64,000 nucleotides of DNA from an uncultured Planctomycetota bacterium. GTDB taxonomy: Bacteria; Planctomycetota; Phycisphaerae; SM23-33. Under the pieces are notes generated by a model. That model was not told the origin of the DNA. It saw nothing but the letters and a program-made list of their open reading frames with translations, and did no database searches. The translations under genes were made by a program, and so were the position numbers. The stretch is taken from contig CAITIS010000102.1 of assembly GCA_903892515.1 (NCBI GenBank), positions 49,908 to 113,907 of the forward strand, given 5' to 3'. Below are positions 42,963 to 52,411 of this stretch, piece after piece; position 1 is the first letter of the stretch; every line of letters starts with the position of its first letter.

Positions 42963-44866
42963 GGCATTGCCTCCCGCGAAACGTCAGCGTGAAGGAACGT
43001 GCGACACCACAGTTCAAACATCAGCACCGCCCACAGCAGAGGGGCGGTATTGCCCAGCCCGCTCTGGTGCAGCTTCCATGACCGATGCACCATGTCAGAA
43101 TCGATGTATGACTGGTACTGGGCGTGACCGGAGAGCAGCAGGTCGCCGACCATGCCCCGCAGCGGCCCGCGCAGCCACTCCACCAGCGGCGGCGTGAACC
43201 CGCGCTTGGGGCGGTGAATGATCTGGCTGTCCAGGTACGGCCCGAGGGCGGACTTGAAGACCCGCTTGCCCTGGGTGGACGATATCTTCATCGCCGAGGG
43301 AATGCCCATGGCGAATTCGACGAAACAATGGTCCAGCAGCGGCACGCGAACCTCCAGTGCGTGAGCCATGCTGGCACGATCCACCTTGGCCAGTATGTCA
43401 TCGGCCAGGTAGGTCTTGATGTCGGTGTAAAGTAGCTGATGCAGGTCGTCGCGCGGGGCCTGGCCCATGTAGTGGCGGATCAGGTCGGAGGAGCGATAAC
43501 CTGCCAAGGCCTTGCTGATATCCGGGCTGAGGAAGGCCGGCTTGTCCCGGTCGCTGAGGAAGCCGACGCTGCGGCAGTACGCCTCGGGGGCATCGTCGGC
43601 CAGGTTGGTCAGCGTGATCTTGGCCCGCAGCCATCGCGGCAGCCAATCGGCCTTGGGATACAGCCAAGCCAGCGGCCCGCCCACAAATCGCCGCACCGCC
43701 CCGGGCATGCAGCGCCGCAGCCGCCGCTCCATCAGGTCGAAGCGGTACCGGCGATAGCCGCCAAAGTTCTCATCCCCGCCGTCGCCGGATAGGGCCACCG
43801 TCACCTCGCTTCGGGCGGCCTGGCAAACGTAATAAGTGGGAATGGCCGAGTAATCGGCAAACGGTTCGTCGTAGTGCCAGGCCAGGCGCTCGACCACGCT
43901 GGTCGCCTCCGGCTCAACGATCCGCTCGTGATGCTCCGTGCCATACCGGCGGGCCACCTGGCGAGCGAAAGGCAGTTCGTTGTACTCGTCCTCGGCGAAG
44001 CCGACGCTGGTTGTGACCAGCGGGCGATGCCCGCTTCGGGCCATCATGGCCACCACGGCCGATGAGTCCACGCCGCCGCTCAGAAACGCCCCCAGCGGCA
44101 CGTCGCTCACCAGCCGCATCTGGACGCATTCGGCCAGCCGCTCGATAAGCTCATGTTCGATCTCCTGTACCGATCGCTGTGGTCCCTGACCCGCGGGCAC
44201 ATCCCAATACTGCTGCACGACGCTGCCGTTGAGGTCAAAACGCAGCCAGCAGCCCTGCGGCAGCTTGTAGATGTCCTTGAACATGGTCTTGGGTGCCGGC
44301 ACGTACAGGAAGGTCAGGTAGTCAGAAAGGGCGTCCTCGCGCACCGCCCTGGGCACCTGGCCGTGGGCCAGGATGGCCTTGATCTCGCTGCCGAAGATGA
44401 GTCGGCCGTTCTGCACCGTGTAGTACAGCGGCTTTACTCCCAGCCGGTCGCGCACGAGGTAGGTCTGCTGGCTGCGGGCGTCCCATATGGCGAAAGCAAA
44501 CATTCCGCGCAGCCGCTCGACGCACTTGATGCCCTCCTGCTCGTACAGGTGCACGATCACTTCCGTGTCAGTCTGAGTTGTGAAGCGGTGCCCCTTGGCC
44601 AGCAGTTCCTGGCGAAGCTGACGGTAGTTGTAGACCTCGCCGTTGTAGCTGATCCATACGTCGCCGGTCTCGTTGCAGAGTGGCTGCCGGCCGGCGGAAA
44701 GGTCGATGATCCGCAGCCGGGCGTGCCCCAGGCCGGCTGGGCCGTCCACGTGCATGCCGTCCTGATCGGGTCCGCGGTGGCGCAGCGATCGCACCATCCG
44801 CGCCAGCCGCACCGGATCGTCGCCGGTAAGCTTACGATAATCGACTATGCCGCAGATGCCGCACAT
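42959..44866 (-). CDS. Asparagine synthase-type amidotransferase of the XrtA locus
   Basis: A 635-residue class II glutamine amidotransferase. It starts MCGICGIVDY, so Cys2 is the N-terminal glutaminase nucleophile, and RHRGPDQDG and YNGEVYNYRQLR complete that domain. The C-terminal synthetase has the PP-loop DVPLGAFLSGGVDSSAVVAMMA and ALSGDGGDENFGGYRRYR. It matches the exosortase A-associated amidotransferase type (TIGR03108) rather than housekeeping AsnB. In the locus it probably amidates a sugar uronate or a glycan carboxylate; this is inferred. ATG 44866 is chosen because Cys must be residue 2. Confidence 0.9.
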   Translation of the reverse strand: MCGICGIVDYRKLTGDDPVRLARMVRSLRHRGPDQDGMHVDGPAGLGHARLRIIDLSAGRQPLCNETGDVWISYNGEVYNYRQLRQELLAKGHRFTTQTDTEVIVHLYEQEGIKCVERLRGMFAFAIWDARSQQTYLVRDRLGVKPLYYTVQNGRLIFGSEIKAILAHGQVPRAVREDALSDYLTFLYVPAPKTMFKDIYKLPQGCWLRFDLNGSVVQQYWDVPAGQGPQRSVQEIEHELIERLAECVQMRLVSDVPLGAFLSGGVDSSAVVAMMARSGHRPLVTTSVGFAEDEYNELPFARQVARRYGTEHHERIVEPEATSVVERLAWHYDEPFADYSAIPTYYVCQAARSEVTVALSGDGGDENFGGYRRYRFDLMERRLRRCMPGAVRRFVGGPLAWLYPKADWLPRWLRAKITLTNLADDAPEAYCRSVGFLSDRDKPAFLSPDISKALAGYRSSDLIRHYMGQAPRDDLHQLLYTDIKTYLADDILAKVDRASMAHALEVRVPLLDHCFVEFAMGIPSAMKISSTQGKRVFKSALGPYLDSQIIHRPKRGFTPPLVEWLRGPLRGMVGDLLLSGHAQYQSYIDSDMVHRSWKLHQSGLGNTAPLLWAVLMFELWCRTFLHADVSREAMP

Positions 44867-44877
44867 CAGCAAAGTCC

Positions 44878-46002
44878 TTAGCAGATGCTCGCCTTTGTCC
44901 ACCAGGCACAGAGAGAACTCGTGCGCCGCCGCTCCAAGCCGAACAGCCGCTCGTATGCGTCCACCATGCGCGACAGCTCAAAGCGTTCGTGAAAGTCCTT
45001 CCGGGCAGCCTGCCCCAGACGCTGCCTGAGCCGCTCGCTGCGGCAGAGATGATAGAGAGCCCCGGCCAAGGCCTGCGGATCCTCTGGCGGCACCAGCAGG
45101 CCGCTCCAGCGGTTGCGGAGCGTTTCGGGAACTCCCCCGACCTGAGTGGCCGCCACGGGCAACCCCGCCGACATCGCTTCGAGAATGGCCAGCGGCATTC
45201 CTTCCGAACGCGACGCCAGCACGAAAACGTCAAAGTCTCCCAGCAGCGTCGGCACATCCGATCGCGAGCCCAGAAACTCCACGGCCGAGTCCACCGCCAG
45301 CCGCCGCGCCTGGGCCTGCAGCGCCCCTAGCTCCGGGCCATCCCCCGCCACCGTCAACGTCGCCGGCACCCGCTGGCGCAGCAGCGCAAATGTTTCCAGC
45401 AGCACGTCCATGCCCTTTTCGCGGCTGAGCCGGCCAACGCTGAGCAGCCGCACCGGCCGGCGTTCATCGTGCGGCGTGGCCCTGCGCGAGGGGCAGGCCG
45501 CAACGCCGTTGGACACTACCATCACGCAGTCTTCGCCAATCCCGTCATGCTGGCACCAGCGCTCCTTGACGGCCTGGGAAACCGCCACGCTGCACGTGAC
45601 CAGCTTTACCGCCAGGCGGTTGGCCCACTGGGCGGCCAGGCTGCGCGGAAAGACGCCGTCATGTTCCGTGTACACCAGGCACGGCACGCCAGCCAGCCGC
45701 CCGGCCAGGCTGCCGTAGAACAGGGCGGTGCTGTTGTGCATGTGCAGCACCTGGCATCGGCGTTGCCGCAGCCAGCTCGCCAGTTGCCAGATGTACTTCA
45801 CATCCAGCCCCGGCCTCCGCCGCAGCAGTTCCACTTTCAGGCCGGCGTCCCGGGCCGGGGCAGCCTGTTTGCCGAGGTAGTCGTAGCAGCAGACCGTGAC
45901 GTCGTGGCCCCGGTGAACCATCGCCTCGCCCAGCAGCAGCACCACGCGCTCCAGGCCGCCGGCATGCAGTCCTTGCACCAATTGCACGATGCGATGTGAC
46001 AT
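44878..46002 (-). CDS. GT4-family glycosyltransferase
   Basis: A 374-residue GT-B transferase. Acceptor-side motifs are IVQLVQGLHAGGLERVVLLLGEAM and VLHMHNSTALFYG. Donor-side motifs are RLLSVGRLSREKGMDVLLETF, LTVAGDGPELGALQAQA, and VFVLASRSEGMPLAILEAMSAGLPVAATQVGGVPE with the E(x7)E pair. ATG 46002 lies two bases after the stop of the O-antigen-ligase-like gene. It is probably part of the cytoplasmic assembly of the polymer unit; the sugar is unknown. About ten C-terminal residues continue into Trp/Lys-rich sequence without family match. Confidence 0.87.
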   Translation of the reverse strand: MSHRIVQLVQGLHAGGLERVVLLLGEAMVHRGHDVTVCCYDYLGKQAAPARDAGLKVELLRRRPGLDVKYIWQLASWLRQRRCQVLHMHNSTALFYGSLAGRLAGVPCLVYTEHDGVFPRSLAAQWANRLAVKLVTCSVAVSQAVKERWCQHDGIGEDCVMVVSNGVAACPSRRATPHDERRPVRLLSVGRLSREKGMDVLLETFALLRQRVPATLTVAGDGPELGALQAQARRLAVDSAVEFLGSRSDVPTLLGDFDVFVLASRSEGMPLAILEAMSAGLPVAATQVGGVPETLRNRWSGLLVPPEDPQALAGALYHLCRSERLRQRLGQAARKDFHERFELSRMVDAYERLFGLERRRTSSLCAWWTKASIC

Positions 46003-46004
46003 GG

Positions 46005-47324
46005 TTAGTCGCTCCGCGTAAGCGCCAGCGCACCTTGAGCGCCGACTGACCTGACCTCGCCCGTGAGATGCGGACCCAGCGCTGGATCCTCTTCGGCCAA
46101 CAACAGCAGCGGCACGGAGGCAAGGGCCAACAGGTAGACGTACTCGAAACGCGCCTGGCTGAGGAACGAGCCGCCCACCATGAACGTCAGCAGCGAGGAC
46201 TGGATCGCCACGGCGTAGCTCCACGCCCAGTTCTTCTGGCCTGGCGGGGTCATTCGAGCGGCCCCCACGACCCGGGCAGTAGCGTGCAGCACGGTAAGCA
46301 GCAGCGTTATATACAAGCCCAAGCCCATATAGCCGGTCTCGCCCATGAGTGAAAACCACACGCTGTGGGCCGCCCGGGGCTCGGCCTGGGCCGTCGGGCG
46401 GTAGTACTGATACTCCGCCAGAAAGGCCTCCTGGCCGAAACCCACGCCAGTCCACGGATTTCGCTCAGCCATGGCCATGGCGGTTTGCCACGCTTCCATT
46501 CGGCCACGAGCGGACACGTCAGCCCGGTACGACTCGATGGAGCGGTAGCGGTCCAGTGTCTTGGCCGGGATCAGCATCCACGTCACGCCAAACGCAGCGA
46601 GACCCAGAACACCGGCCTTCCACCAGGCCGTCTTGCGCAGCAGGGTCAGCGCCACTGCCGTCGCCATCGCCAGCATGCCGCCGCGCGACGTCGTCAGGAT
46701 CACCCCCGGCACAGCCAACATGCTCGAGGCGTACAGCACCCTACGTCCCCAGCGACTCTTGATCTCGTGGGCGCAGAAGGCCAGCATCGGGATGCTCATG
46801 GCGATGAACAATGCCACGTCGTTGTTGTCTAAGCCCAGGATGGCGCCGTCCTGTGAACTCGGCACGCCGCGCAGGAAGAACTGCCCGAATTTCGCGGCCC
46901 ATATCCCGGGACACATTGCCAGGACGACCATCAGCCACTTGAATTGCGAGCGTGTGCGAACCAGGCCGGTGATCAATACGGCCGCCACGCCGACCTTACT
47001 GAACTGGAGAAGGTCGTTGCTGGATGAGTCCACATGCGTTGAGTACAAGGTGCACACGCCCAGCCACGCCCACAGCGCCAGGAACGCTACGGTAGAGGCG
47101 CGAAAGCGAATCTTCGGGCCGTGGGTGAAGAGCGCGCGAATGACCAGTACCACCGCCACCGCCATGGTGATTCGGGCCGCCCGGACGTTCGTGCTCCAGA
47201 CCAGCGACTGAGGCCGCATCAACGACAGCCAACAGTACGCCAGCAAGCCGAGATAGGCGTTGTACAAGGCCACCGGCATGCAGCCGTAGCCGGCCATCAG
47301 TACCAGCAGGTCGCGGATTCCCAC
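46005..47324 (-). CDS. O-antigen ligase/Wzy-like polymerase of exosortase loci
   Basis: A 439-residue inner-membrane protein with about eleven membrane segments. The N-terminus MGIRDLLVLMAGYGCMPVALYNAYLGLLAYCWLSLMRPQ matches the exosortase A-associated putative O-glycosylation ligase (TIGR03097). A large periplasmic loop near residues 290-340 contains RGRMEAWQTAMAMAERNPWTGVGFG and AHSVWFSLMGETGYMGLGL, the usual Wzy_C-type signature. It would polymerise the repeat unit or transfer it to protein; which one is undecided. Confidence 0.87.
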   Translation of the reverse strand: MGIRDLLVLMAGYGCMPVALYNAYLGLLAYCWLSLMRPQSLVWSTNVRAARITMAVAVVLVIRALFTHGPKIRFRASTVAFLALWAWLGVCTLYSTHVDSSSNDLLQFSKVGVAAVLITGLVRTRSQFKWLMVVLAMCPGIWAAKFGQFFLRGVPSSQDGAILGLDNNDVALFIAMSIPMLAFCAHEIKSRWGRRVLYASSMLAVPGVILTTSRGGMLAMATAVALTLLRKTAWWKAGVLGLAAFGVTWMLIPAKTLDRYRSIESYRADVSARGRMEAWQTAMAMAERNPWTGVGFGQEAFLAEYQYYRPTAQAEPRAAHSVWFSLMGETGYMGLGLYITLLLTVLHATARVVGAARMTPPGQKNWAWSYAVAIQSSLLTFMVGGSFLSQARFEYVYLLALASVPLLLLAEEDPALGPHLTGEVRSVGAQGALALTRSD

Positions 47325-47382
47325 GATCTTTCTCCTCGATCGCGCCGGCCAGGAAAGCCCGCACAGGCCGGGACGATAACGT

Positions 47383-49014
47383 TCAGTTCAGGCGGGTTCG
47401 GTCCGTCTCGTACACGGGCACTTCTTTCACGCCGCCCAACCGGATCAGCAGGCTGCGTCCACGGGCGGCAAAGGCCGCACGCTCCTGGGACCCCAGCACG
47501 ATGTACCAGCCGACCGGCAGGTACCACGCGCACAGGGCGGTCACTCGAAATACAAAACCCATCCAACCGTGCGCCGGAATCGCCCAGCCCAGAACCATTC
47601 CACCACAAACCGTCAAGGCCGCTCCGCTCACCCAGTGAAGCATCGTCTGGGCCGCGTATTGCCTGGCTGATTGACGCATGGCCCGGCAGGCCACCCACGT
47701 CCGTACCCCCGCGCCCAGCAGCAGCATGGGGACCAGCGTACCGACAGCCAGGCCGTCGATGCCCCAGCCCAGCCATGCCGCCAGGCCCAGGCCCAGAGTC
47801 ACATTTGCCGCGGCCTCGGCGGCTGAAAGCAGCGCGATCATTCGCACGTGCCCCAAGCCTTCCAAGCTCGTCAGCGGCGACATGGCGGCGAGGTTTGCCA
47901 GGTTCGCCAACGCCAGCAGCGTCAGGGTCCTGGCCGCGACGGCGTAGGAGTCTCCCAACCACAGTCGCAGAAATTGCCCGCCAAACACGGCAAAGCCCGC
48001 CAGCAGCGGGATCGCCAGCAGCATGGTCATCCGAACTCCGCGGACGCACTGGCTGCGCAACGCCGGCAGATCGCCACGCCCCGCCGCCTGCTGCAATTCC
48101 GGGGCAAAGACGTTGTTGACTCCGTTGACCAGTTCTCGACCGTTGTCGATGAGCAGGATGGCCACGCTGTAGAAGGCGGCGGCCTCGATTCCCAGCTTCC
48201 AGGCCGCCACCGCCACTCCCGCCGAATACACGATGCGAATGCAGATATTGTTGAGCATCGCCCAACCGCCGAACGCCAGCAGTTCCCGGGCCATTGAGGC
48301 CCGCACGTAACGCCAGGCAATTCGGACCGGCGGGCCCCAGCGTCGAGACATTCCCCGCAACATGGCCGCAGAAAGCCCGGCAGCTACTACCTGCACCCCG
48401 GCCAGTGCCACCAGTCCGCCCCCCGCGGCCAGCACCAGCCACGTTCCGCCTGCACGCACCGCCAAGGCCGAGAGGTCTGCCGCGTTTACCAGATCGAACC
48501 GCTGCCGCGCCGCCAGCAACTGTACAAAGGTCGCCGAAAAGAAGCCCAGCCACAGGCTCAGCCCCAGCAGCGGCAACACCCACAGCGCTTGATGGGCCGA
48601 TGAAGCCAGAACCTTCGGAAAGAGCTGGCCAAAGCCTGCCGCCAGAGCGGCCGCGGCCACGACCACGACGCCCCCCGCCACCGCGAAGAACGCCAGCGAA
48701 ACGCTCACCACCTCGTTAAGCCGCCCGTTCTCGCCACGCCCCAGGTAGTAATTGATGTAGCGTCCCGTGCTTACGCGGACGCCCAGTTCGGCCAAACCAA
48801 GATAGCTAGTTAGTGCCACCATCAGCGACCACACTCCGTAGCCCGCGGGCCCCAGTGCGTGAATCACATACCGCGAGAGCAGCAGCATCACCGCCAGATT
48901 GGCCAGCTTCGTCAGCCAGTGGCTGACCAGGTTGCGCGCGTATACCCGGAAAGCGGGAATGGTCAGATACTCCCGTTCAGTTGCCCGGAAAAAGTAACGT
49001 TCCACGCCCACCAC
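47383..49014 (-). CDS. Polysaccharide flippase (Wzx/MATE-type)
   Basis: A 543-residue protein with 12-14 predicted membrane segments, of the oligosaccharide flippase family. The region NLVSHWLTKLANLAVMLLLSRYVIHALGPAGYGVWSL is the typical first helix and loop, and GLAELGVRVSTGRYINYY follows. It would move the lipid-linked repeat unit across the inner membrane. The start at 49014 overlaps the upstream methyltransferase by 52 bp. The first ~25 residues (MVGVERYFFRATEREYLTIP) have no family match, so translation may begin lower. Confidence 0.85.
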   Translation of the reverse strand: MVGVERYFFRATEREYLTIPAFRVYARNLVSHWLTKLANLAVMLLLSRYVIHALGPAGYGVWSLMVALTSYLGLAELGVRVSTGRYINYYLGRGENGRLNEVVSVSLAFFAVAGGVVVVAAAALAAGFGQLFPKVLASSAHQALWVLPLLGLSLWLGFFSATFVQLLAARQRFDLVNAADLSALAVRAGGTWLVLAAGGGLVALAGVQVVAAGLSAAMLRGMSRRWGPPVRIAWRYVRASMARELLAFGGWAMLNNICIRIVYSAGVAVAAWKLGIEAAAFYSVAILLIDNGRELVNGVNNVFAPELQQAAGRGDLPALRSQCVRGVRMTMLLAIPLLAGFAVFGGQFLRLWLGDSYAVAARTLTLLALANLANLAAMSPLTSLEGLGHVRMIALLSAAEAAANVTLGLGLAAWLGWGIDGLAVGTLVPMLLLGAGVRTWVACRAMRQSARQYAAQTMLHWVSGAALTVCGGMVLGWAIPAHGWMGFVFRVTALCAWYLPVGWYIVLGSQERAAFAARGRSLLIRLGGVKEVPVYETDRTRLN

Positions 49015-49739
49015 CTGGCTGGAGGGATGAGCGAGAACACCAGGCGATCCCCGGCCAGGCCCGCTTCAAACACTCGTTCGCCCAGCCGGCCCAGCCCGGC
49101 CAGCATCAATGGCATGGCCGCCGTGGCCAAAAGGAAGTTGTGCCGGATCGTCCATTCCGAACAGCCAGCGCGAATCGCCGCCAGCTCCGTGCGACGAAAC
49201 GGCCGCTCCGATGGCACGCGATGATTGGGCGTCAGCCGCCGGAATAGCCGCAGCGGCGGGCTCCCTTGAAGCGGTTCGGAAAACACGATCCTGGCCCCGG
49301 CGACGGCCACACGCCCAAGTTCGGGCAGAAAGGCCTTCATGTCCAGATGATGCAGGATGGCCTTGCCGACCACGACATCGAACGCGCCGCTGGGCAACCC
49401 GGTGTCCTCGGCCGACGCCACGCACAGATGCAACCGCCGCCGTGAGCTCCCCCATGGCTGGCGCATCAGTTGATCGATGGAGGCGGAGGAAACATCCAGG
49501 CACCACAGATCCGCTCCGCGCTCGAGCAGGTCGCGGCACAGGGAAAATGACGTGCCGCAGCCGACAAACAGCACGCGCCGGCCGCGCACGTTGCCCATCA
49601 TCTCCAGCATCTGGCGCCACACTTCCTGGTTAACGGCTTCGTAGCACCGCTGGCGAAAGCTTTTGGGCTCGGTCACCTGCTTGTCCCAAAAAGCGGCTTC
49701 CGTCGCGATCCGGCCGGTCATGTCCGTCCCGATGCTCAT
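48963..49739 (-). CDS. Class I SAM-dependent methyltransferase
   Basis: A 258-residue methyltransferase. The SAM-binding motif I is VLFVGCGTSFSLCRDLL (residues ~56-72), then an acidic motif II at LWCLDVSSASID and FDVVVGKAILHHLDM as the motif IV region. The C-terminal part (SERPFRRTELAAIRAGCSEW, then LATAAMPLMLAGLGRLG) resembles sugar or lipid methyltransferases of polysaccharide loci. Its start overlaps the preceding glycosyltransferase by 110 bp and its end overlaps the flippase. A shorter start at the next ATG (MTGRIATEA) would reduce the overlap slightly. The target is unknown. Confidence 0.8.
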   Translation of the reverse strand: MSIGTDMTGRIATEAAFWDKQVTEPKSFRQRCYEAVNQEVWRQMLEMMGNVRGRRVLFVGCGTSFSLCRDLLERGADLWCLDVSSASIDQLMRQPWGSSRRRLHLCVASAEDTGLPSGAFDVVVGKAILHHLDMKAFLPELGRVAVAGARIVFSEPLQGSPPLRLFRRLTPNHRVPSERPFRRTELAAIRAGCSEWTIRHNFLLATAAMPLMLAGLGRLGERVFEAGLAGDRLVFSLIPPARWWAWNVTFSGQLNGSI

Positions 49740-50877
49740 TGTCTACCTCCATCAGTTTGCGATGGATCTGATCCAGTTTCCCGGACCACGTTTCTTCCCG
49801 CATGGCAGCACTGTATGAAAGCCGCACAGATGACGGAGTCTGCAAGGCCAGTTCGATCTCATGCACCGACGATTCGACACCTTGCGCCAGGTGAACCCCG
49901 TCGCAGCGACTGGCCTCAGGCAGCGGCGTGGACACCACCGGCAGAGCGGCGGCCAGGTATTCACGCAACTTGATCGGGTTGGCGGCGCGAGTCAGATCGT
50001 TGATAACGAACGGAATGAGTCCCAGGTCAAAACCCTTGCAGTAGCTCGGCAATTGCGCGTACGGCCGGGGACCGAGGAAGTGCATGTTGGGCAGGCCGCG
50101 ATATTGCCGCAACGGCACAGCAGAGTCGCCGATCAGGACGAAGTGCCACCCCGGGCGAACCCGGGCGATCTCGGCCAGCAGGCCCACGTCCACCCAGTCG
50201 CGGATCAGCCCGAAAAAGCCCAGCCGGGGACGGGGAATATTCGCCATATCGGCCGGTTCGGGCAGATCCGAGCGCAACGCGGTGGCGAAATGGTCGTAAT
50301 CGACTCCATGCGTGACCATAAGCGTATTGGGGTTCCACGGCGCCTTGGCACGCTGGAGATTGGCCGAGGTGGTCACGACGAGATCGGCGCACTGGCAGAG
50401 GTCACGCTCGTCGCGGAGCGTCTGGGCCGCGTCGTAGCCATGGAAGCTGGCGAAGTCATCAACGCAGTAGTAGACACTGTACGTGGCAGGGAACTGGCGG
50501 ACCAGGTAGGCCACGTCCGGGGCAAATGACCACACCCACAATGGCCCGCGGGATACGCGTTGCAGCGATCGGCGGATTTGCCGGCCCACCAGCATGCGAT
50601 TTAGCCCGCGCACGCACGCCTTGCCGGGCAGTGGCACGAGCAGCGGTGTCAGCACGTGCAGGCCGGGACGAACCTCCCGCAACCCCTTGCCGATCTGGGT
50701 AAGCTTTCCGATGGCCGCCCGCAGATCGCTCGCCCGCGCCGACGGCGCACGCGAGCCGTGGTAGTTCACCCACAGCACCGTGTTGTCGCGTGCCAGCAGA
50801 TGCATGATGTGATGCTTGCTGGTGGGCGGCGCGTCATAGCCGCTGGCCAGGCACAAGATGGTTTGTCCCGCGATCAT
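49630..50877 (-). CDS. Glycosyltransferase, GT4-like, EPS locus
   Basis: A 415-residue GT-B-type protein. It starts MIAGQTILCLASGYDAPPTSKHHIMHLLA, with VYYCVDDFASF and ANLQRAKAPWN in the acceptor half and PRPRLGFFGLIRDWVDVGLLAEIA, FVLIGDSAVPL and NPIKLREYLAAALPVVSTPLPEA in the donor half. ATG 50877 overlaps the stop of the upstream transferase (ATGA). The last ~35 residues (VDNEHRDGHDRPDRDGSRFL onward) extend into the methyltransferase gene and look non-structural. It resembles EPS transferases that follow the TIGR03087-type gene; donor unknown. Confidence 0.82.
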   Translation of the reverse strand: MIAGQTILCLASGYDAPPTSKHHIMHLLARDNTVLWVNYHGSRAPSARASDLRAAIGKLTQIGKGLREVRPGLHVLTPLLVPLPGKACVRGLNRMLVGRQIRRSLQRVSRGPLWVWSFAPDVAYLVRQFPATYSVYYCVDDFASFHGYDAAQTLRDERDLCQCADLVVTTSANLQRAKAPWNPNTLMVTHGVDYDHFATALRSDLPEPADMANIPRPRLGFFGLIRDWVDVGLLAEIARVRPGWHFVLIGDSAVPLRQYRGLPNMHFLGPRPYAQLPSYCKGFDLGLIPFVINDLTRAANPIKLREYLAAALPVVSTPLPEASRCDGVHLAQGVESSVHEIELALQTPSSVRLSYSAAMREETWSGKLDQIHRKLMEVDNEHRDGHDRPDRDGSRFLGQAGDRAQKLSPAVLRSR

Positions 50878-52157
50878 CGCGCTTGTCGTTCCTGGATCAT
50901 GTCCCATAGCCGTGCCGGCTGCGGCGCCCGCGGAACCGTCACGTCTCTGACCTGCTGGCGGGCGGACGCCCGACCGACCAGTTCCAGGCAGCGCTCGACC
51001 AGCGGCGCCATCTGCGTCGGCCAGCGACAGTGCTTCAACACGCACTCGCGCGAAGCCTCGCCCAACGCCTGACGCTTGGCCGACGATTCCACCAGTTGCA
51101 CGATGGCCTGCTCCCATTGGACGGGACTGTCAGCCGGCTGGACGCATCGCCTGAGCGGCGCGTCCAGCCCCGCCATTGCCGGCGAGGAGGCGACCACCGG
51201 CAGGCCCATGGCCATGGATTCGAGGATTTTGTTCTGGACCCCCCTGGCGGTCCGCAGTGGCGCGATCGCGATGGCTGGGCGGCGAAGGTGCGGGCGAACA
51301 TCCTTGACCGCGCCTGTGACCCACACGCCGCCGGCATCCTGCAACTTCCGCACCTCCAAAGGAGGCTTCCGGCCAACGATCGTCAGGCTCAAGCGCGGCA
51401 GTCTCGCCCGCAAGCCTGGCCAGACCCGGCGCACGAACTCGCACACCGCCTCCACGTTGGGGCGGTAGTTCATCGTTCCGACGAAGACTAGAAACGGCGA
51501 TCCGCCTTCGGCGCCGCGGGGCGTGAAGTACTCCGCGTCCACGCCATTGCCCGCAGCCATGACCTTGGCCTGCGAGCCATTGAGCAACGAAGCTTCCGCC
51601 TGGCTGACCAGCACCACCGCGTCGCACTCGCGCGTGGCTCGCCGTTCCAACGCCTCCACGCGAATGGCCTCTTGGTGGAGCCACTTACGACGCAGCCCAA
51701 AGGCCTTGCCCGCATAGCTGGCCCACTTGAGGCTGTCCAAGTCCACCAGGTCGGCCACATGGGCTTGGGCGCGGGCCTCCAATGCCACCGGCAACATGGC
51801 CGAACAGTAGCTCACGACAAGCGGAGGCGACTCGACCGAGGTCTCGCGCAGCACGGCTCGGCGGAGATTGCTCGGGCAGAAGTAGCCCTCGCTGAACGAC
51901 TTTCCTGCCAATCGCGCGAGTCCGCCACGCCCCCAGGACCGCGCCAGGCCAGATGGAAACACCATGACCTCGCGACAGAACTCACGCAGCGCCGTAACGT
52001 TCTCTCTAAGGTCGCTGCCGCTGTGGTCGACCGCAGCCAGCGTAATGTCGAAATGCTGACTAAGGGCCTTGAGTTCGTGAAAGGCGCGGATCCGCTCGCC
52101 CTTGTCAGGTGGATAAGGCACGCAATGCGAGATGAACAGGAGCTTGTCCATAGACAT
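50874..52157 (-). CDS. TIGR03087-type PEP-CTERM/XrtA glycosyltransferase
   Basis: A 427-residue GT-B transferase. It begins KLLFISHCVPYPPDKGERIRAFHEL, characteristic of the TIGR03087 family that occurs only in exosortase loci. The donor half reads SPFLVFVGTMNYRPNVEAV, RLSLTIVGRKPPLEVRKL and IAIAPLRTARGVQNKILESMAMGLPVVASSPAMAG. It is probably an inverting or retaining transferase in repeat-unit assembly; the linkage is unknown. The C-terminal ~35 residues are less conserved. It ends overlapping the next glycosyltransferase. A tRNA-like gene lies upstream on the same strand. Confidence 0.9.
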   Translation of the reverse strand: MSMDKLLFISHCVPYPPDKGERIRAFHELKALSQHFDITLAAVDHSGSDLRENVTALREFCREVMVFPSGLARSWGRGGLARLAGKSFSEGYFCPSNLRRAVLRETSVESPPLVVSYCSAMLPVALEARAQAHVADLVDLDSLKWASYAGKAFGLRRKWLHQEAIRVEALERRATRECDAVVLVSQAEASLLNGSQAKVMAAGNGVDAEYFTPRGAEGGSPFLVFVGTMNYRPNVEAVCEFVRRVWPGLRARLPRLSLTIVGRKPPLEVRKLQDAGGVWVTGAVKDVRPHLRRPAIAIAPLRTARGVQNKILESMAMGLPVVASSPAMAGLDAPLRRCVQPADSPVQWEQAIVQLVESSAKRQALGEASRECVLKHCRWPTQMAPLVERCLELVGRASARQQVRDVTVPRAPQPARLWDMIQERQAR

Positions 52158-52288
52158 TTTCGGGGCCCATGCTACCAGTGGTAAAATGAACCTGATTTCG
52201 AGACTCTTTCACAGATTGCACAGATTTCGCAGAGAGCATGCTTCCGGGCACAAATGAGCCCGATTTCGAGACCACTCTTACGCGTCAC

Positions 52289-52362
52289 TAGGCGGGGCGG
52301 GAATCGAACCGCGCGCCGTCCCGGGTGTATTCCGGGCGCTCTGCCAACTGAGCTACCCGCCT
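52289..52362 (-). tRNA. tRNA-like gene with atypical anticodon loop
   Basis: The cloverleaf folds on the minus strand. The acceptor stem AGGCGGG/CCCGCCT pairs perfectly with A73 and no encoded CCA. TA fills positions 8-9. The D-arm is GCTC-AGTTGGCA-GAGC, and the anticodon stem CCCGG/CCGGG is perfect. The loop AATACAC lacks U33; read literally, positions 34-36 are TAC. The T-loop is TTCGATT, but its stem GCGCGG/CCCGC needs a bulged C, making the gene 74 nt. The A1-U72 pair recalls tRNA-Trp. It may be a decayed tRNA or one of unusual function, and I do not assign an amino acid. Confidence 0.6.
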
Positions 52363-52411
52363 GCGTCAAACACTCGTCCGTGCATACGTCCACTGTGAGC
52401 GTCCAAACCGG

